The notes beneath the pieces were generated by a model. That model made no database searches and was not told the DNA's origin. It saw nothing but the letters and a program-made list of their open reading frames with translations. From Puffinus mauretanicus (Eukaryota; Chordata; Aves; Procellariiformes; Procellariidae): a stretch of 64,000 nucleotides of DNA. This document shows, one piece after another, positions 25,201 through 37,834 of this stretch. The translations under genes were made by a program, and so were the position numbers. How positions within the stretch are numbered: the first letter of the stretch is position 1; each line of letters opens with the position of its first letter. The stretch is from NCBI GenBank assembly GCA_023333565.1, contig JAJKFH010004158.1:2124879-2188878 (forward strand). Direction: 5' to 3'.

Positions 25201-26940
25201 CCAGCCTCCAACTATTTGCTGTTTATGGAGTTCATGAGAGGGCGTTTCTGCATCTTGTGCTGGAAAAAGCCACAAATGCAATCTCTACCCACCCTCACCA
25301 TGTTGCCATACAGACAAAGGGAGGTTTTGTGTCTCCCCAGCGTGACTGAGGAGGAATAAGCAAGACCTGGCCAGAGCAGTGGAACCAGTGAACAGCTGAA
25401 GACGGGGCTGTATATCCATCAGGAATTGCAGGCTCCAGGCAAGCTGGGCTGAAGTGATGTTTTAATGGAAATCCTGATTATAATGCCCCCAAAAATTGCA
25501 TAACTGAATGGTAGTGGTCAGCTTTGGTACAGCTTTCTCTCACAGAGTGATGCCCTTGAAAGACAACTGTCTGAATAAGCTTAATTTCTGTACTTGATGA
25601 GCTAGAATTTTGCAGGTACAGCCAGGATACTCCTTGTTGTTCAAAGCACACAAAACAGAGATGGGTTTTGCATCTTCGTCATGATCATCCATTTTCATCC
25701 TCGGCGATCTGGGGTTTTGCAGATGTAGCCAGGAGATTCCCTTTCCTTCGGCATCCATGAAAGAGTACCTTTATCCAAAAAGGACTCCGAGCTCTTTTTC
25801 CTCTGCTTCCTTTAAATGCCCCAGCGAAGGACAGGATCTCTCTGCCAGTGAGACCATCACAGCAGTAACGAACAAAACCCCTCACAGGCACGTCAACGCA
25901 AGCCCTGAGATGGACCGCAGCAACCGGACTGGTAATTTGCTACTACCTCCGCATTAAAAGAGTGCTTTTAGCTTTCATGTTAGAACATCATAAAAGCTTT
26001 GCTTTACCATCTGAGTAATTAAAATACATGAAGCACAGAAACTAACTGTCAAACTTCCAAATAAAACCTCTCAGCCAGTAACCATAATGCAACGGGCTCA
26101 GGAGCAAGCAGTTTCTTACGCAAACCTGCAAAGCCCAGTGCCCAGAAGCATCCCACCCGGCACCGCTGTCACCGGGGAGGTCACCTTCACAGCTGGGGCT
26201 TTGCAGCCCTAATATCGCACATCAGCAAGAGCTGGATTTGTTGAGAGGTGAAAAGCGGTGCCACAGCTTAACGTGACGAGGGGATAAAGTTATCTCGTCT
26301 TCCTTCAGCAGGAAGGGCCCCGCAATTGTCACTGTATGGCAAAGAATACCCACAAGATGTGCTGACAGTTTTGACCATCTGTGGGAAACCGTTCCAAGCA
26401 TCAAATGAAGAGATTTTTTTTTTTCTTTAATTGCAAGTTGAAATGAATACCATTTATCAGCTTTCTTCCAGTGCTGCACTGCTTTCAGTCATGGCACTGC
26501 CCAAGGAATTACAGCAGTGCAAATATTTGCTGGGTTTAACTAGTTTTTACATAATTATTTAATTTCTTCACAAAAAAAAACCCCAACCCTTACTGGGAGT
26601 GCTGATAGTGCCTAAAATTAAGCATTTATAGGAACAGTTCAACACCTTTCCAAAAATCAAGGTCTTCTGGACTTGGCTTTGTGTCAGTAATAGAGACATT
26701 TCTATCTGTTAGCAACATGCTTTCCTCTTCCTTTCTGGCTAAAGCTGGCAAAGGATTTTTTTTCCTCCTCCCCGCCGCCGCCCTCACGGTTTTTATCTTC
26801 AAGTGGGGTAAATAAGTATCACTGAGCAATGGCAGCAAGGATTCATTGCACATGCTGGCCTCTCATTTTGCATTTCAGCCTAGCCTTTTCCCTGTGCAGT
26901 CCTAACTTGCAAATAGTTGCGTTCTGCAAAAAGCACCGGG
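22221..26940. other. non-coding, one local duplication
   Basis: Short unrecognised ORFs throughout. Apart from the diverged duplication at 25596/25704, I see no repeat. There is no sign of promoter-like GC enrichment. Confidence 0.5.
25596..25743. repeat. diverged direct duplication, about 40 bp, offset 108 bp
   Basis: Copy one (25596-25635) and copy two (25704-25743) share TTTTGCAG, then GTAGCCAGGA or GTACAGCCAGGA-like sequence, then a TCC-rich end. The intervening sequence is not obviously repeated. On the minus strand both copies read in the same long frame as similar peptides (WLHLQNP and GCTCKIL-like), but this adds no evidence of coding. Confidence 0.65.
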
Positions 26941-27330
26941 AGACCTTGAATTAGCACACCGTGAAAGGCAGGATTAGGAGGCGGTCATTAACAATAGCTG
27001 CATGATCCGAAAGCCTCTCATTTAATGGAGTGGTAAGAGTTTATTTACACTGTAACATTAAGAATCCTGATATCCAACTGTCTCATGAGCTTAAGATGTA
27101 CCCTTTAATTCCTGCTACCTTGCTGAAACCTCATGTCAACCCTGCATGGACTCTGCTTGCATTAAAAATGAATCGCTTCTAGCTGCTGGAAGCCGGTTTT
27201 TCCTGACCAGCTTTATGTATCTGGGTAATGGGGTGTAATAGAAAGGTGGTTAGGATTCTCACATCAGCTTAGATGGAAGGATTAGCACTTTAAAAGAGCA
27301 GATTAATCTTTGTGAGACCCAGAAAAACCC
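26941..27330. promoter_or_regulatory. candidate conserved noncoding element with bicoid-class sites
   Basis: Contains GGATTAG at 26971-26977, GGATTAG at 27279-27285 and the palindrome GATTAATC at 27301-27308. These are three words preferred by K50 homeodomains (OTX, PITX, GSC). Between them lie ATTTAATGG, TTTATTTAC (forkhead-like) and GGGTAATGGGG. There are no simple repeats and no ORF. This is one of the better regulatory candidates, but conservation is untested. Confidence 0.35.
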
Positions 27331-28028
27331 CCTGACTCCTGCCACAGAGACCTGCTGCACCTAAATGACTTCCTTTAACACGTATAAAACTAAAGTGACT
27401 TAATTTATGGAACTAAAACCTGTTAAAAGAAATGGACATGCGGTACAACTCAGACACGCACCCGTAGATCATCTCCACAAAACTGTGGACCTTGTGCTTA
27501 ATTAGGCGTTGAGAACATGAAGCCATGTACAAGACACAGTTCGGTGCCTTTCAGAAATACTGAAGCAATTTTCCTGGCTGGGCACTGCCCAGAGGAGGGT
27601 GTGCCAGAGCATCGCCTCCCCCTGCCCTCCCTCCCCATCCGCCAGGACACGGAGTACTGACTCACTTGACCCTATGTCGAGCAAGTATATTTCTTAAATG
27701 CATTAGTAACTTCATTAACTTTGATGTTTTGGGGATTTTCTTTTTTTTTTTAAAGCCAGTCTAAAGCCAAGAAGGGCTTATCGAGAAGATAATTACTCTC
27801 TACTCATACAGGAAGATAAATAGGCCAAAGGAGACCGTTCTGGTCCTCTTGTCTGATCTCTTGCCATCTCCCAACAAGGTCTGAGCAGTCTGCAGTAAAT
27901 AAAGGCTAATCTTAAACCCCTAACAACATCTGACCCTTACAAGACAGGACCTTGACAAGGGGTCACCTCCTTCTGTATGGATGTCCCAGGGATGGGAGTC
28001 AATGCCAGACAAGCAGTCTCTACATTAA

Positions 28029-28043
28029 TTTTTTTTTTTTTTT
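28029..28043. repeat. T15 mononucleotide run
   Basis: Fifteen consecutive T on the plus strand. No retroposon body is recognisable beside it. Confidence 0.9.
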
Positions 28044-28465
28044 AAATATTAGTAGGCTTGAAAGGCCAACATTTGATATGCATCAAGTTCAGCTTCACAG
28101 CTTCGATTATTTTTAATTTTTTTTTAAGTTAATCCCAGCTACCATTTATGGCTACAGGAAGGCAGGAACAACAGAGGCCAAGGCCAGACTGTTCATGGAG
28201 CTGCAGCAGTTGTAGCCGAGAGCAGATTGTACTCATCATAGCTGAGTCTATCTGGCACATACCTTTCTGTCCCAGACACTCCGGTGTTTTTGTCCCTTTA
28301 CTAGTTTTCCAGACTAACTCAGTGCATGAAGACCAGTTCCTACATTGCTTTCCCCCTTCACCCTTCCACTTTTGCCACTACACCTCATCTCCTTGCCCTA
28401 ATCTCAAGGCTGCCTCTTGTTTTCAATGTTGTCCCCTCAACCCCTATTCATGTCCCAGGCTGGGA

Positions 28466-28484
28466 TTTTTTTTTTTTTTTTTTT
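28466..28484. repeat. T19 mononucleotide run
   Basis: Nineteen consecutive T, the longest homopolymer I found in the window, followed by AATTATTTTTTG. It lies in C/T-rich sequence (28300-28470), so it may mark a minus-strand retroposon tail whose body has decayed, but no body can be named. Confidence 0.9.
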
Positions 28485-31400
28485 AATTATTTTTTGTCAC
28501 GCAGTGCCCCTCTCCACCCAACCATTGCTCGCTGGTGGCATTGCTTTCCCTTTCAGGGAACCGACTGCCACCCAGGGAGCTCTGAAACCACCAGAGATAT
28601 CCCCTGCTCTCATTTCCCAGTGTCAAGCTCAGAATTACATTGCAACAAATACGAGCATCGAATGAACTTTACAGAGATCTTTTGCTTCCTAGGTTATAAC
28701 ATGTTTGGTCAGATAATTTAGCAGACAAAAAAGTCATTCTTTAAAACACAAAATAGGCCAAAGGGCTAAACTTTAACACTTTATAAACAATGCCAAAACA
28801 GTCTTACAATGGGACGATTTTAGTGTTCGGGACATGGATGGCTCAGAATTCCTGGTAATAATAGCTTCTTTATTAGCATAGCTATATCTTTTTTTCTCTT
28901 TAGATGAAAATGTATGCAGATTACTTCATGTTGCAAACTGAAATAAATACTCCTCTTCAATAAGTTATTTGCCAAATCATATCAGATGGCCAACCCGACA
29001 CTCAGATAGATTGCTCCAGCCCTGACCCCGGAGCGTGCTCGCGTTAGGAATTGCAGATAATTCAATGATTCTTTGTGCTGGCTCAGCTCAAGACTTCTCG
29101 TGAGCAAAGAGTTCAGTGCTATGAAATTTGCATCCCAATAAAATAGCCCTATGATATAAATAATGCCCATTTGCTTTTGGCTGGAACCAACATGTTCATT
29201 AATCTCAGCACCTCAGGATGGACTCGGTCTGGCTCACCACAGAGGAAAGGTCACTGCTTTGTCAGCTTTGCTCCTCAGCCTCCTCTCATTAAATTTCCGT
29301 CTAGATACCGCATACTTTGCTTGTTAAGAAGCGAGGGGTTTTAGGATTAGCTTAATATTTGCCAGACCAAACAGCTCAAGAGGCACAGGGCTCAAGAAAA
29401 GGGACCGACGTGCATCCTCAGAGCATAACGCTGCCAAACAGGTCGATTCAGTTAGACATCTATCTAGTGGGAGCTAATACAAGATCTTCTTTCTTTAGGT
29501 CTGGTGAGTACTGGCTGTTATTTGAGGGTTGGGTGAAGGAAGGAAGATGTAGTACTTGGATGTCTGACCTGGCTAGAGCAGACCTGCCTCATTAGGAACC
29601 ATCTCTGGGGGCTCCAAATCCGCTTCCCTATGACCCCCTGGGCTAGAAATTCAGCTACAAACAGCAAGATCAGAAGAGGGAGAAGGGTCTGAAAAGACAC
29701 CAGAAAGAAAACATCGGGAAAGATACTCCCGTGTTACCAGCCAAAGCACATGCGTGAGTTATCCCAGCAACTGATTTCTGGAAAGGAGCTGGCCAAGTAG
29801 GGATAACAGCAGGCTGGGAGCCTTGTTGTTTCTGGATCATTCCCTGCTTTTCAACCAGATGCTAGCTCATCTCTCTGACCCAGCAGAGAAAGGTCTTATG
29901 GACTCCGCTCTTACATACTTTTGAGAACTAGAGATGGCACTGCCAGCTTTGTGCCATCCCAAGTCTGCCCAAAGCTAGAGATGTGCTATTTTGGGGAGCA
30001 CTAGGCTTTACAGTCAGTTAAGCACCACAAAGCCCACCCATTCCCTGCAAGCTTGGGTTGCAAGAGCAACTCCAAGGTAGTACGGTAGAAATATGCCCCA
30101 CCTGCCTACGTTTCTATCCATACAACAAGCACTAGGCATCTCAAGGCAACACAGATGTACCAGTGATATTTTTAGCTTTCTACCTCATAAGAAATGAGAA
30201 GTCAACAAGAAATGCTCCAGAAATAGCCATTTCAAACCTAAATAAAAACTATACTGTCCAAAATAAAAAAACATACATTTTTCTTCCTCCTGAGAGGAAA
30301 AGCATGGGAGAAGGTATCACATGTGAGAGGCACGAATCACGTTGCCAGCAGTAGAGAGGGAGAGTTGATACCTCAGATGATTACATTTCTCTTGTCACCA
30401 GATACGTTCAGCGGAGATGAAAAATTCATTTCATGATGAAAATCCTTTGTCAAGCTCTCTCCCGTGCAGAGTAAGTACTATAACCCAATCTGCTTAGCAC
30501 AGCGCATGCCTTAAAGTGACCACGGGAGATAGCCCTTCATGTGAGTTATAGTCTGCAAGCAGAATAGCACACAAACTGTGTTCTTCCAATTAACTTTTCC
30601 TTGCCCCTGGTTAAGATTCTTTTTTTATTTTTGATCAAATGGATAAAGCCGAGCCTTCAGAAATGCAGCTTTCCCACCACGTACATCCCATTACACTGTC
30701 ACCAGTGGCACAGGCAATACCAGGAAAGGCAAGATTTAAGAAACAAGCTGGAGAACGATTCAGACTGGCTTCAACAGTTATTACTGTTAGACCTATTTGT
30801 TCACCCCCAAGCTTCACGGTCTTTTCTTTCTGCTCTACGCTGCTCTGTTTCTGCTGCAGATTCTCCCTGTTTGAGGTAATTTGGCATTCATAAAACACTA
30901 ACTTCATGAATTTGCTGCTGCTGGCAGGTAGAAACACACTTTGCTTTGCAGCTGTTCACTGTACATCTACTAAAGCATTCAGAAGCCATAGCAGTAGGAG
31001 AAGCATGAAAAACTACATTTCATCCTTTCCATGATTACTGCAGTGGGCCAAATCCACAGCAGATGCAAATAAGCATGAGATCCTCCACCTTGTTCCACCA
31101 CCTGCTTCGCACTTTAGTCACTCAATTCAGCCAAAACCTTAATGAACATGTTATTTTAGGTTGCCCATGAGAATTCTCCGCATTTAAGCGATCAAAGAAA
31201 TTGAGATTTTTATCCTAATGACCATTCAAGAGGGCTTCCAGCTTCCCCATTGCCTTCTGCACTCAGCCTGATCTAGACTTCATCACCGCTCAGAGCAGCT
31301 GATCCGTATGAGCCCCCCTCGTTTCTCAGGTATATTGCAGCAAAGATGCAGGAGTGCTCGATGCCCCATCCGCACCCTTCCCTTCCCCTCCCCAACCATC

Positions 31401-33560
31401 CTCCTGGCCCAACGTGATCTTAGAGCCCGTTTACTAAGACTCCTGTTACACAGGAGAAGGTGCTCAGGGGTAGAACTGGCACCACGTATTTATTTTATGG
31501 CACTGTGGGTAAGTGCAATATACTGAGAGTGAGGAGAGGGGAAAGCAAGCACTTACCCAGCCATTTACTGCACGCCACAACCTTTCCTCTCTCCAGCGCA
31601 TCACAATTCTCCAAAGCTGCCATGTCCTCAAGGTGTCATTGAAGTAGAAAAAGTCACATAAGAACCTGGCAATAAAACAGGCAAGCAACTCTATCTCTGA
31701 GCCTGGGGATCCTTTGGGAAACTCTCCTCTGGGGCAGAAAGTGATGCTCCTCCAGGACCATGCTGCTGGTGGGCTTTGCAGGGAGGGCTGGGAAGCCCGA
31801 GCTCTCCCATGGTGTTAGCTAGGGCAGGCCGTCACCTTGAACTTCACCACCCTCCCAGAGACAGGGCTGAATCCTTAGCTCTAGGGCTGTGTTCAGAAAC
31901 CATGAAACATTTTGAAGGGTAGCTGGAGATGATGGGGAAAGGAACAGCAAAGAGTTGTTCTGAAGTTTTCTTGGAAGTAAGCAATACAGCAGAGAAGATG
32001 CCCCATACCATCCCCACACCATCCAGCTGTACTGCTGGGGGAGCATTTATATCCCTTCTTTATATCCCCTCTCCCCACATTCATCAGCAGCATCACCTGG
32101 GCAAGCCAAATCCCCCACCTGCAGGCGGGTGAGGTCTGTGCTTTACCCAGCAGCAGCATGAACCCAGCTTCTATCATTTACACATGAGATGTGTCCAGGT
32201 CTCCACAGAGAAAGAATTTTAGCAGTAGGAACAACAACTACAAAATGACTATTTTATGTTTAAACTAAGGCTGATGGTGCCGGGAGGAAGGTGACTCAGA
32301 GGCATCCACACTTTCCTCCTCAGAGCTCGTGCTTGCGTCATCCTGCGTCAGCCATCAAACCAGCTCCGCTTTACTACTGCAGAAACCTGTTTTTCATGTT
32401 CTTATTTCCTGCCTTGATGGTTTCTTGCGTAGGTGGCAGCAGAAAGTCTATGGCACAACATTGTAGGGCTTGTCCGACGAGAGATGATTTCATTTATGTT
32501 TGAACTGGTATTTATTACACGGGAGACAGTTTATCCCTCTGGTTTAGGCTGAATGGCTTTTTTTCAGCTCACATTCCAAAATGATTGAAGAAAACAGCTC
32601 TAAGGCATTTCTAAAATAAAAAGAAGTCAGCAACTTAACAGCGCCTTTAAGTTCATGCCTTGTATTTCCAAAGGGTGAAACCTTGTGTCAAACCCTTGGG
32701 CTACCTCAGGCTCATCACTTGGCCTTCCTGCGTTTCCCACTGTCCCTCAGAAACTTATTATGAAAGTATAATTGACCCACCAAACCCAAATTTGTCTTTA
32801 TCCTAGTTCCTGCATCATCCTTCAGGTATATTTTCTTAAAATGAAATTCAAGTAGAAAGCGCTTTAGGAAATGCTTTGCAGCCCCTCCTTCCCCAAAGGC
32901 CCAATCTGCTTTAATTAGGATCGTACTCAAAGTACAAGATTTGGATGCAGCTAGTGAGACTCACATTTCAGAAGGGCCATAACCGGTCTGATAAAGACAT
33001 ACCAGGCTTCTGGGACTTCATTCAGGCTACTGGGACTTAGAAAGATATTTGAAATCTGTCGACATACAATTCTAGTAGCGGAAAATAAAATGTTGTAAGA
33101 CATGTCTGCTCTCAAAATCAGCTTTGCCGGGATCCATCTGGCCTGCACCGCAGGCTTCTGCCTTTCTCTTTACTGTGCTCTGCTCAGGATCAACCCAAAT
33201 CCAGTGTATTTAAATTCCCGTAAGACAAAGTGCAGCTGATGGACATCACATGCAGTCTTCCCAAAGTGGCTGCCGATGCCCCTGCTTCCAGGTAGAACTT
33301 CAGGCAGGAGATGACAGTTTCCTCAGTGGATTTTCGTGTCCTCTCTGCGATGATGTGCAGGCGATGGCATGCATGGTATGGCTCCATTTCAGCAGTCAGT
33401 CCCAAGGCAGGGCTGCGGTGAGGACATGGTGAAGCTCTCTCCTCCTTGTACTAAAACCTGGGCTGGCAGCGATGAGACGGTGACCTCGGCGAGCTGACGC
33501 TGCGTTTGCCATCACGTCATCTGCAGCTCGGAGCCGGTCTAGGCAGGACCACGGGAAAAG

Positions 33561-33790
33561 CTAATGCAGCCTTGCTCTGCTTATAGGCTTAATGGTACGA
33601 TACTTTACACACAGCAGGAAGCATTTGCTGAGAAATCAGCACGACCAAGGCCTGGGGGAACAGGTTCACGCTGACAGATACCCAGGCTTAAGCCTCACTC
33701 TCTAATAGGATTAGCACACAGGCATTTGTTTCCCTGGCCCAATTAGAAACCCCAATTATGGGGTTTTTAGCAGCCTTTAGAGAGCTTCAG
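33561..33790. promoter_or_regulatory. candidate noncoding element with GGATTAGCAC and a small hairpin
   Basis: GGATTAGCAC at 33708-33717 repeats the exact 10-mer present at 27279. A little downstream, AAACCCC (33747-33753) and GGGGTTT (33760-33766) form an inverted repeat around AATTAT. The neighbouring CCCAATTAG and CAATTATGG are homeodomain-like. Moderate-to-weak regulatory candidate. Confidence 0.25.
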
Positions 33791-34710
33791 TCAAAACCAA
33801 AGAGCCTCCATCCTCCCAGTCTCACTTCGTACCACTTCCCATTATGGTTAAATGCAAAACATTAAAAATAAAAATCAGTCCTTGCCTCTCTGCCGTCAGT
33901 CTGTCCTGCAGGAGACAGAGCTTGAGACTGAGACTGAGAGGAGGAACCCTCCGGCCTCAGAAGTTTTGGGGAAGGTTTGGACACCTACAAAACAATCCCT
34001 TTTCTAACTCAGAAATTGGAGCTATCAGAGACACGCAAAAAGTTTACTTTTGTTTGTCTTTTCCCCAGTTTGACTCATTTCTAACATTAGTGGGTTCTTA
34101 AAATTAGCATGGTCGGAAAGGTGGATGGATATGTCCCACCAGTAGACCAGGCCATCGTCAGGAGTTGCTGGTGGGCCCTTCTCAGCCAAGCGCACAGGCA
34201 CCAGCCACCCATGGGTGCTACGCTGTACAGGGTCTTCTATATTTTGGGGTTTGGGTTTTTTTTTTCCCCAGACCCTCCCAACTTTTCCAAATTTCCAAAA
34301 GGCTTTTTGCCAAGTCTTGCTCACTTCTCCTTCCAGGAGGCACCGTCTTCTGCCCCTGCTCTCTTTGTAGCTAAACTACACGAAACTCATAAGAACATAA
34401 TTACTGCCAAGAGCTCAATGCTTCCAGCAAGCATGGTTAACACTGCCCAAGGAATGCAGAAGTTTTTAAGGAAGATCTGACAGGCAGAAAGGCAGGACAA
34501 CCTTATATAAAAAGCCAATTGTTTTCTTTCAGGAAAAAAGACTAAAAAATGTCTATTTTTCTAACATACATATTAAACACTACCATCCTGCCCTGCCCCA
34601 AATACTGGGGCTCAGGGAAAGAGCCAATGAAGGGTTTTTTTAATGTCAAAGGATATGGGTAGACAAAAAGGATTTTCTAAATTGTGTTGATTCTTGCTGT
34701 AGGTAGACAG
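33791..34710. other. non-coding, nothing recognised
   Basis: ORFs of up to 123 codons overlap on both strands without recognisable domains. No repeat or RNA gene was seen. Confidence 0.5.
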
Positions 34711-34848
34711 ATGTATTACAAAATAAGCGACAGATTAGCCCAGCACATTGCAAGTGGCAATATGGGTATTTGCCTTGCTAATTGCATCATTAGCTAATCC
34801 GCCCTCAAAGTTAAAGGACTTGTGATCAAATTACTACTCTAATAATCA
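34711..34848. promoter_or_regulatory. candidate conserved noncoding element
   Basis: A compact patch with GCTAATTGCATCATTAGCTAATCC, which packs three homeodomain-like cores in 24 bases, then TGTGATCAAATTAC. It lies directly upstream of the possible MIR fossil. The two could be one exapted unit, though this is speculation. Confidence 0.3.
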
Positions 34849-34935
34849 GTGATGTGATCTTGTTCCAGCTCTGCAGAACAGGTCTCTTGCCCTCTTTATG
34901 ATTCTGCTTTCCTATCTACAGAGATGATAATTTTC
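34849..34935 (+). mobile_element. possible MIR SINE fossil, plus strand
   Basis: In order it shows GATGTGATCTTG, a CTTGCCCTCTTTATG segment, then TTTCCTATCTACAGAGATGATAAT. These follow the layout of the MIR core, which from memory runs TGTGACCTTGGGCAA, CTTAACCTCTCTGTG, TTTCCTCATCTGTAAAATGGGGATAAT. Similarity is patchy and the call needs an alignment. Confidence 0.35.
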
Positions 34936-35079
34936 CTTTTTTTTTTCCTAAGAAAACCGGAGGTTAACTTCAGGAAAACTATACATTTTTTTGATGGAGG
35001 TAGCGTATCAGAACAAAATATTTGTGGTTATTAAATGAGGAAAACTTCAAGACGTGTCATTTTTCTTCCTCTTCTTCAT

Positions 35080-35480
35080 CCAAAGGACAATGAATCCTCA
35101 GCTCCTTCTTTTAAAGTTTATAAATAGGGTTTGGAAGTGCATTGAGCATGAGGGGAGTCATCCTTCTAATATTGCTCTGCAATGCCAAGCTAACGCGCTG
35201 GTAAATTAAACCCCCTTTTATCGGTGCAGGGGAGGGATCTGCCAGTGAGTTATCTCTCCACTTTGTAGGACAGATTACAGATAGAAAAGGGCAGCCCGCC
35301 AGGGAGGATGGCTCTTGCTCTTTAAAATTGTAAGCGACCTGTCACCAATGTTGTTTTTTTCCCATTTGCTCTAAATTTTGCAGTAGCTTCTTGACCTCAT
35401 TAGAAGACTCCAAGGCCTGGCTTGGGACTGATGTTGGTAGAAAATTGAACTGAACCCAAGGAATATTCAATCAAAGCAAT
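35080..35480. promoter_or_regulatory. weak candidate noncoding element with MEF2-like site
   Basis: TTATAAATAG at 35118-35127 fits the MEF2 consensus. Further on are GTAAATTAAACC and a GATTACAGATAG word. There is no repeat and no ORF. One consensus word in 400 bp is weak support. Confidence 0.2.
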
Positions 35481-37746
35481 ATAATCTCAGAAAAGCCCAT
35501 CATACAGTTAAAAATGAAGATAACTGGGCTGCTGGCATTTGGCTCTGAGAAAGCCAAAAGTGTTGCAATGATGTAGCCCTTACCGCAAGCTGGTTTTGGG
35601 AGCGCTGAGAGACCAGGGGTTCATTTTCCCTTTTTTATCCACACGACTTCTCCTCCTGGGTAACACCAGCTGGACACACACGCGTCCCATCTAGCAAGAT
35701 CAGCCATCCCTTCCTCCTAAGGGCCTGAAGGAAGGAGCAGCAAGGAGCCGGCACAATGCGGCATCGGGGCAGCAAGAGCAGAAGAGCCAACACAGTCAGT
35801 GCCGAAGGGACGCAGCTAAGACACTTGCTACTTTTCTAGCATCTCATCTCCTCACTGTGCCCGTGAAATGGTCCAGCAACAGACAAGCTCAGATCCACCC
35901 CGGGTGCTCTGAGCTGGTGCCATCGTAGTAGCTCTCCAAGTTGCCCCAGGAGGAGCTTCCACGCCAAGCCTTACTCCTGCAGCCAGGAGATCAATCTCTT
36001 CCTTCCCATAAATTCAGAAAGCAACGAGGCAGTGAGATTTTTCCTGTGGTTTATCATTGAAACTTGGCCAACATGACGAACCTGCCCTTCTCATGCTGCA
36101 TACAGATAGGGGGGTTTGCAGCACACAGATTCCCCATGGCCCATCGTTATCGCCGAAACTACATCTGTGCTGAACATGCCCAGGGCCTGAGCACTGTCTG
36201 GGCATCATCCAATGTTGGTTTTGTGCTGAGCACGCTCCCTGGCATGGATTTGGCTTGTGCCAACTCACTGTTGGACTGTGGTCAGACATGGGTAAGGCCA
36301 TTCTGATTGATGGGTGAAAAGGTCTCAGCTGTAGGGACACAGACTGGGTCACGCTGCTTGCCCTCAGGGCTAGCGAGCAGCGCTGGCCTGCTGTATTTAC
36401 TGGTGTAGCTGTACTCTCAGGTCAAAAAGGCAAAGCCTGTTTAAAATGTCAAACAGGCTAATTAATGCAGGTTTTCAGAAGCACTGAGTGCTCATTACTT
36501 CAGAGAAAATTGGTGAGAACTTCAACTGCTCAGTGCCTCTAGAAACTGGGTATCTAAACACTTGCAGGGCTGCTATCAACACCAAAGGCATCTCCCAAGT
36601 GCACCCTGAACTCGCAAAGCTGGTTAAAGGGCTGCTTACCTGCTGTGACCGCTTCTTTCAGCGAACCAATGGCAATGAGTAGGATGGGCTCAGCACCGAG
36701 GGGTGTTTGGCAACGTCAGGAATCAGCTCTTTTAGAGCTGACCATCTCCTCAGAGCACAATACAGCCACTGCAGCACCACAGCGATGCACCGGTCAGCTG
36801 GAAAAGCAAGGACAATTTGTCACGAAAAGCCGCCTTTGCTGTGTCGCTCAGGTTTACCCAAATGGATGGAGAGCAGCAAGGGAGTAAACACAGAACAAGT
36901 CATTATGAGATCATGAAAATAGCACCAGTTCCTCCTCCGCGGCTCTCGCCAGCTGAGCTCTCTGAAGGACAGACTCTCATCTCTGGGAATTTTTTCAAAC
37001 TGATGTTTTATTTCCCCTCCACCACCAGTAGCGATAAGCTCAGATGAGCTAGCAGAGCATGTACAGGGCCCTATTGACCAACTGGTCCCCATGAGAAGTT
37101 TCCAGTTCCAATGTCCGCTTTTAGGGTTCTTGCACAAACGGTCTTGGTACTGCAAACCCATAAACACCTATTTCTTGAAGAATGCCTCCCAGCTTCCCTT
37201 CTTAGTGCCCAACCTCTTACTTGCTGTAGTTCATGCATAAAATTATTTGCCTCAGGTCTGTTTTTGAAGAGTCCTGGCTTCTTTGCTCATCGAGCACCAT
37301 GGCTGGGATGGGCGTCTGCCTTGGAGGGGCTGACACCACTGCAGCATGAACTGCATTTGGCAGGCTGTGCTGTGCTGTGCTGCTCCCAAAGCAGTGACAC
37401 GTTTCCATCCACCACTGCTCAAAAGTTAAAAGCTTGTCATAACATGTCAGGTGGCAATGCTGAAACGCAAGTCTGATGAGACAACTTTCAGTCCACCGCA
37501 GACAGCCTGCTCTGGATGCTGAAGAGATGGAGAGTCGGCATCTGAGCTACTGAAAAAAAGGCTTCATCTGCTTATGCCAGAATCTCTCCCCCTCCTCTTG
37601 CTAGAAGAATACTCCAGAGAAAAGAAGCCAGTTGGAAATTTGGAGACATGGTCATTTTAAAAACTGTAACCATTCCTTTTGTTGGAAACTTAAGCTTCAG
37701 AGTTGAGTGAACAGCGGGACAGGATTTCTTTGTGTATTCCCAAATT

Positions 37747-37777
37747 AAAAAAAAAAAAGAAAGAGAAAGAAAAGAAA
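37747..37777. repeat. A12 plus GAAA-type purine run
   Basis: A12 followed by GAAAGAGAAAGAAAAGAAA, almost pure purine over about 30 bases. Simple sequence. Confidence 0.85.
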
Positions 37778-37816
37778 CCCTGAACTCCTCAGTACAGGAA
37801 AAAAGCAATTTGCCAA

Positions 37817-37834
37817 GTGCTAGTGCTAGTGCTA
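37817..37834. repeat. (GTGCTA)3 minisatellite-like repeat
   Basis: Three exact hexamers in a row, followed by GG. Too short to be very polymorphic but clearly tandem. Confidence 0.9.

Larger units (their letters stand above)
27331..33560. other. non-coding, T-run rich at 27.7-28.5 kb
   Basis: T runs occur at 28029-28043 and 28466-28484. A TTTGATCAAA palindrome is at 30630-30639. The 28.1-28.7 kb frames read through poly-F and are chance. Nothing else is recognised over this long stretch. Confidence 0.5.

Noticed and set aside
28300..28490. Pyrimidine-rich stretch before T19 as a retroposon tail
   Set aside because: No SINE, LINE or gene-derived body is recognisable on either side.
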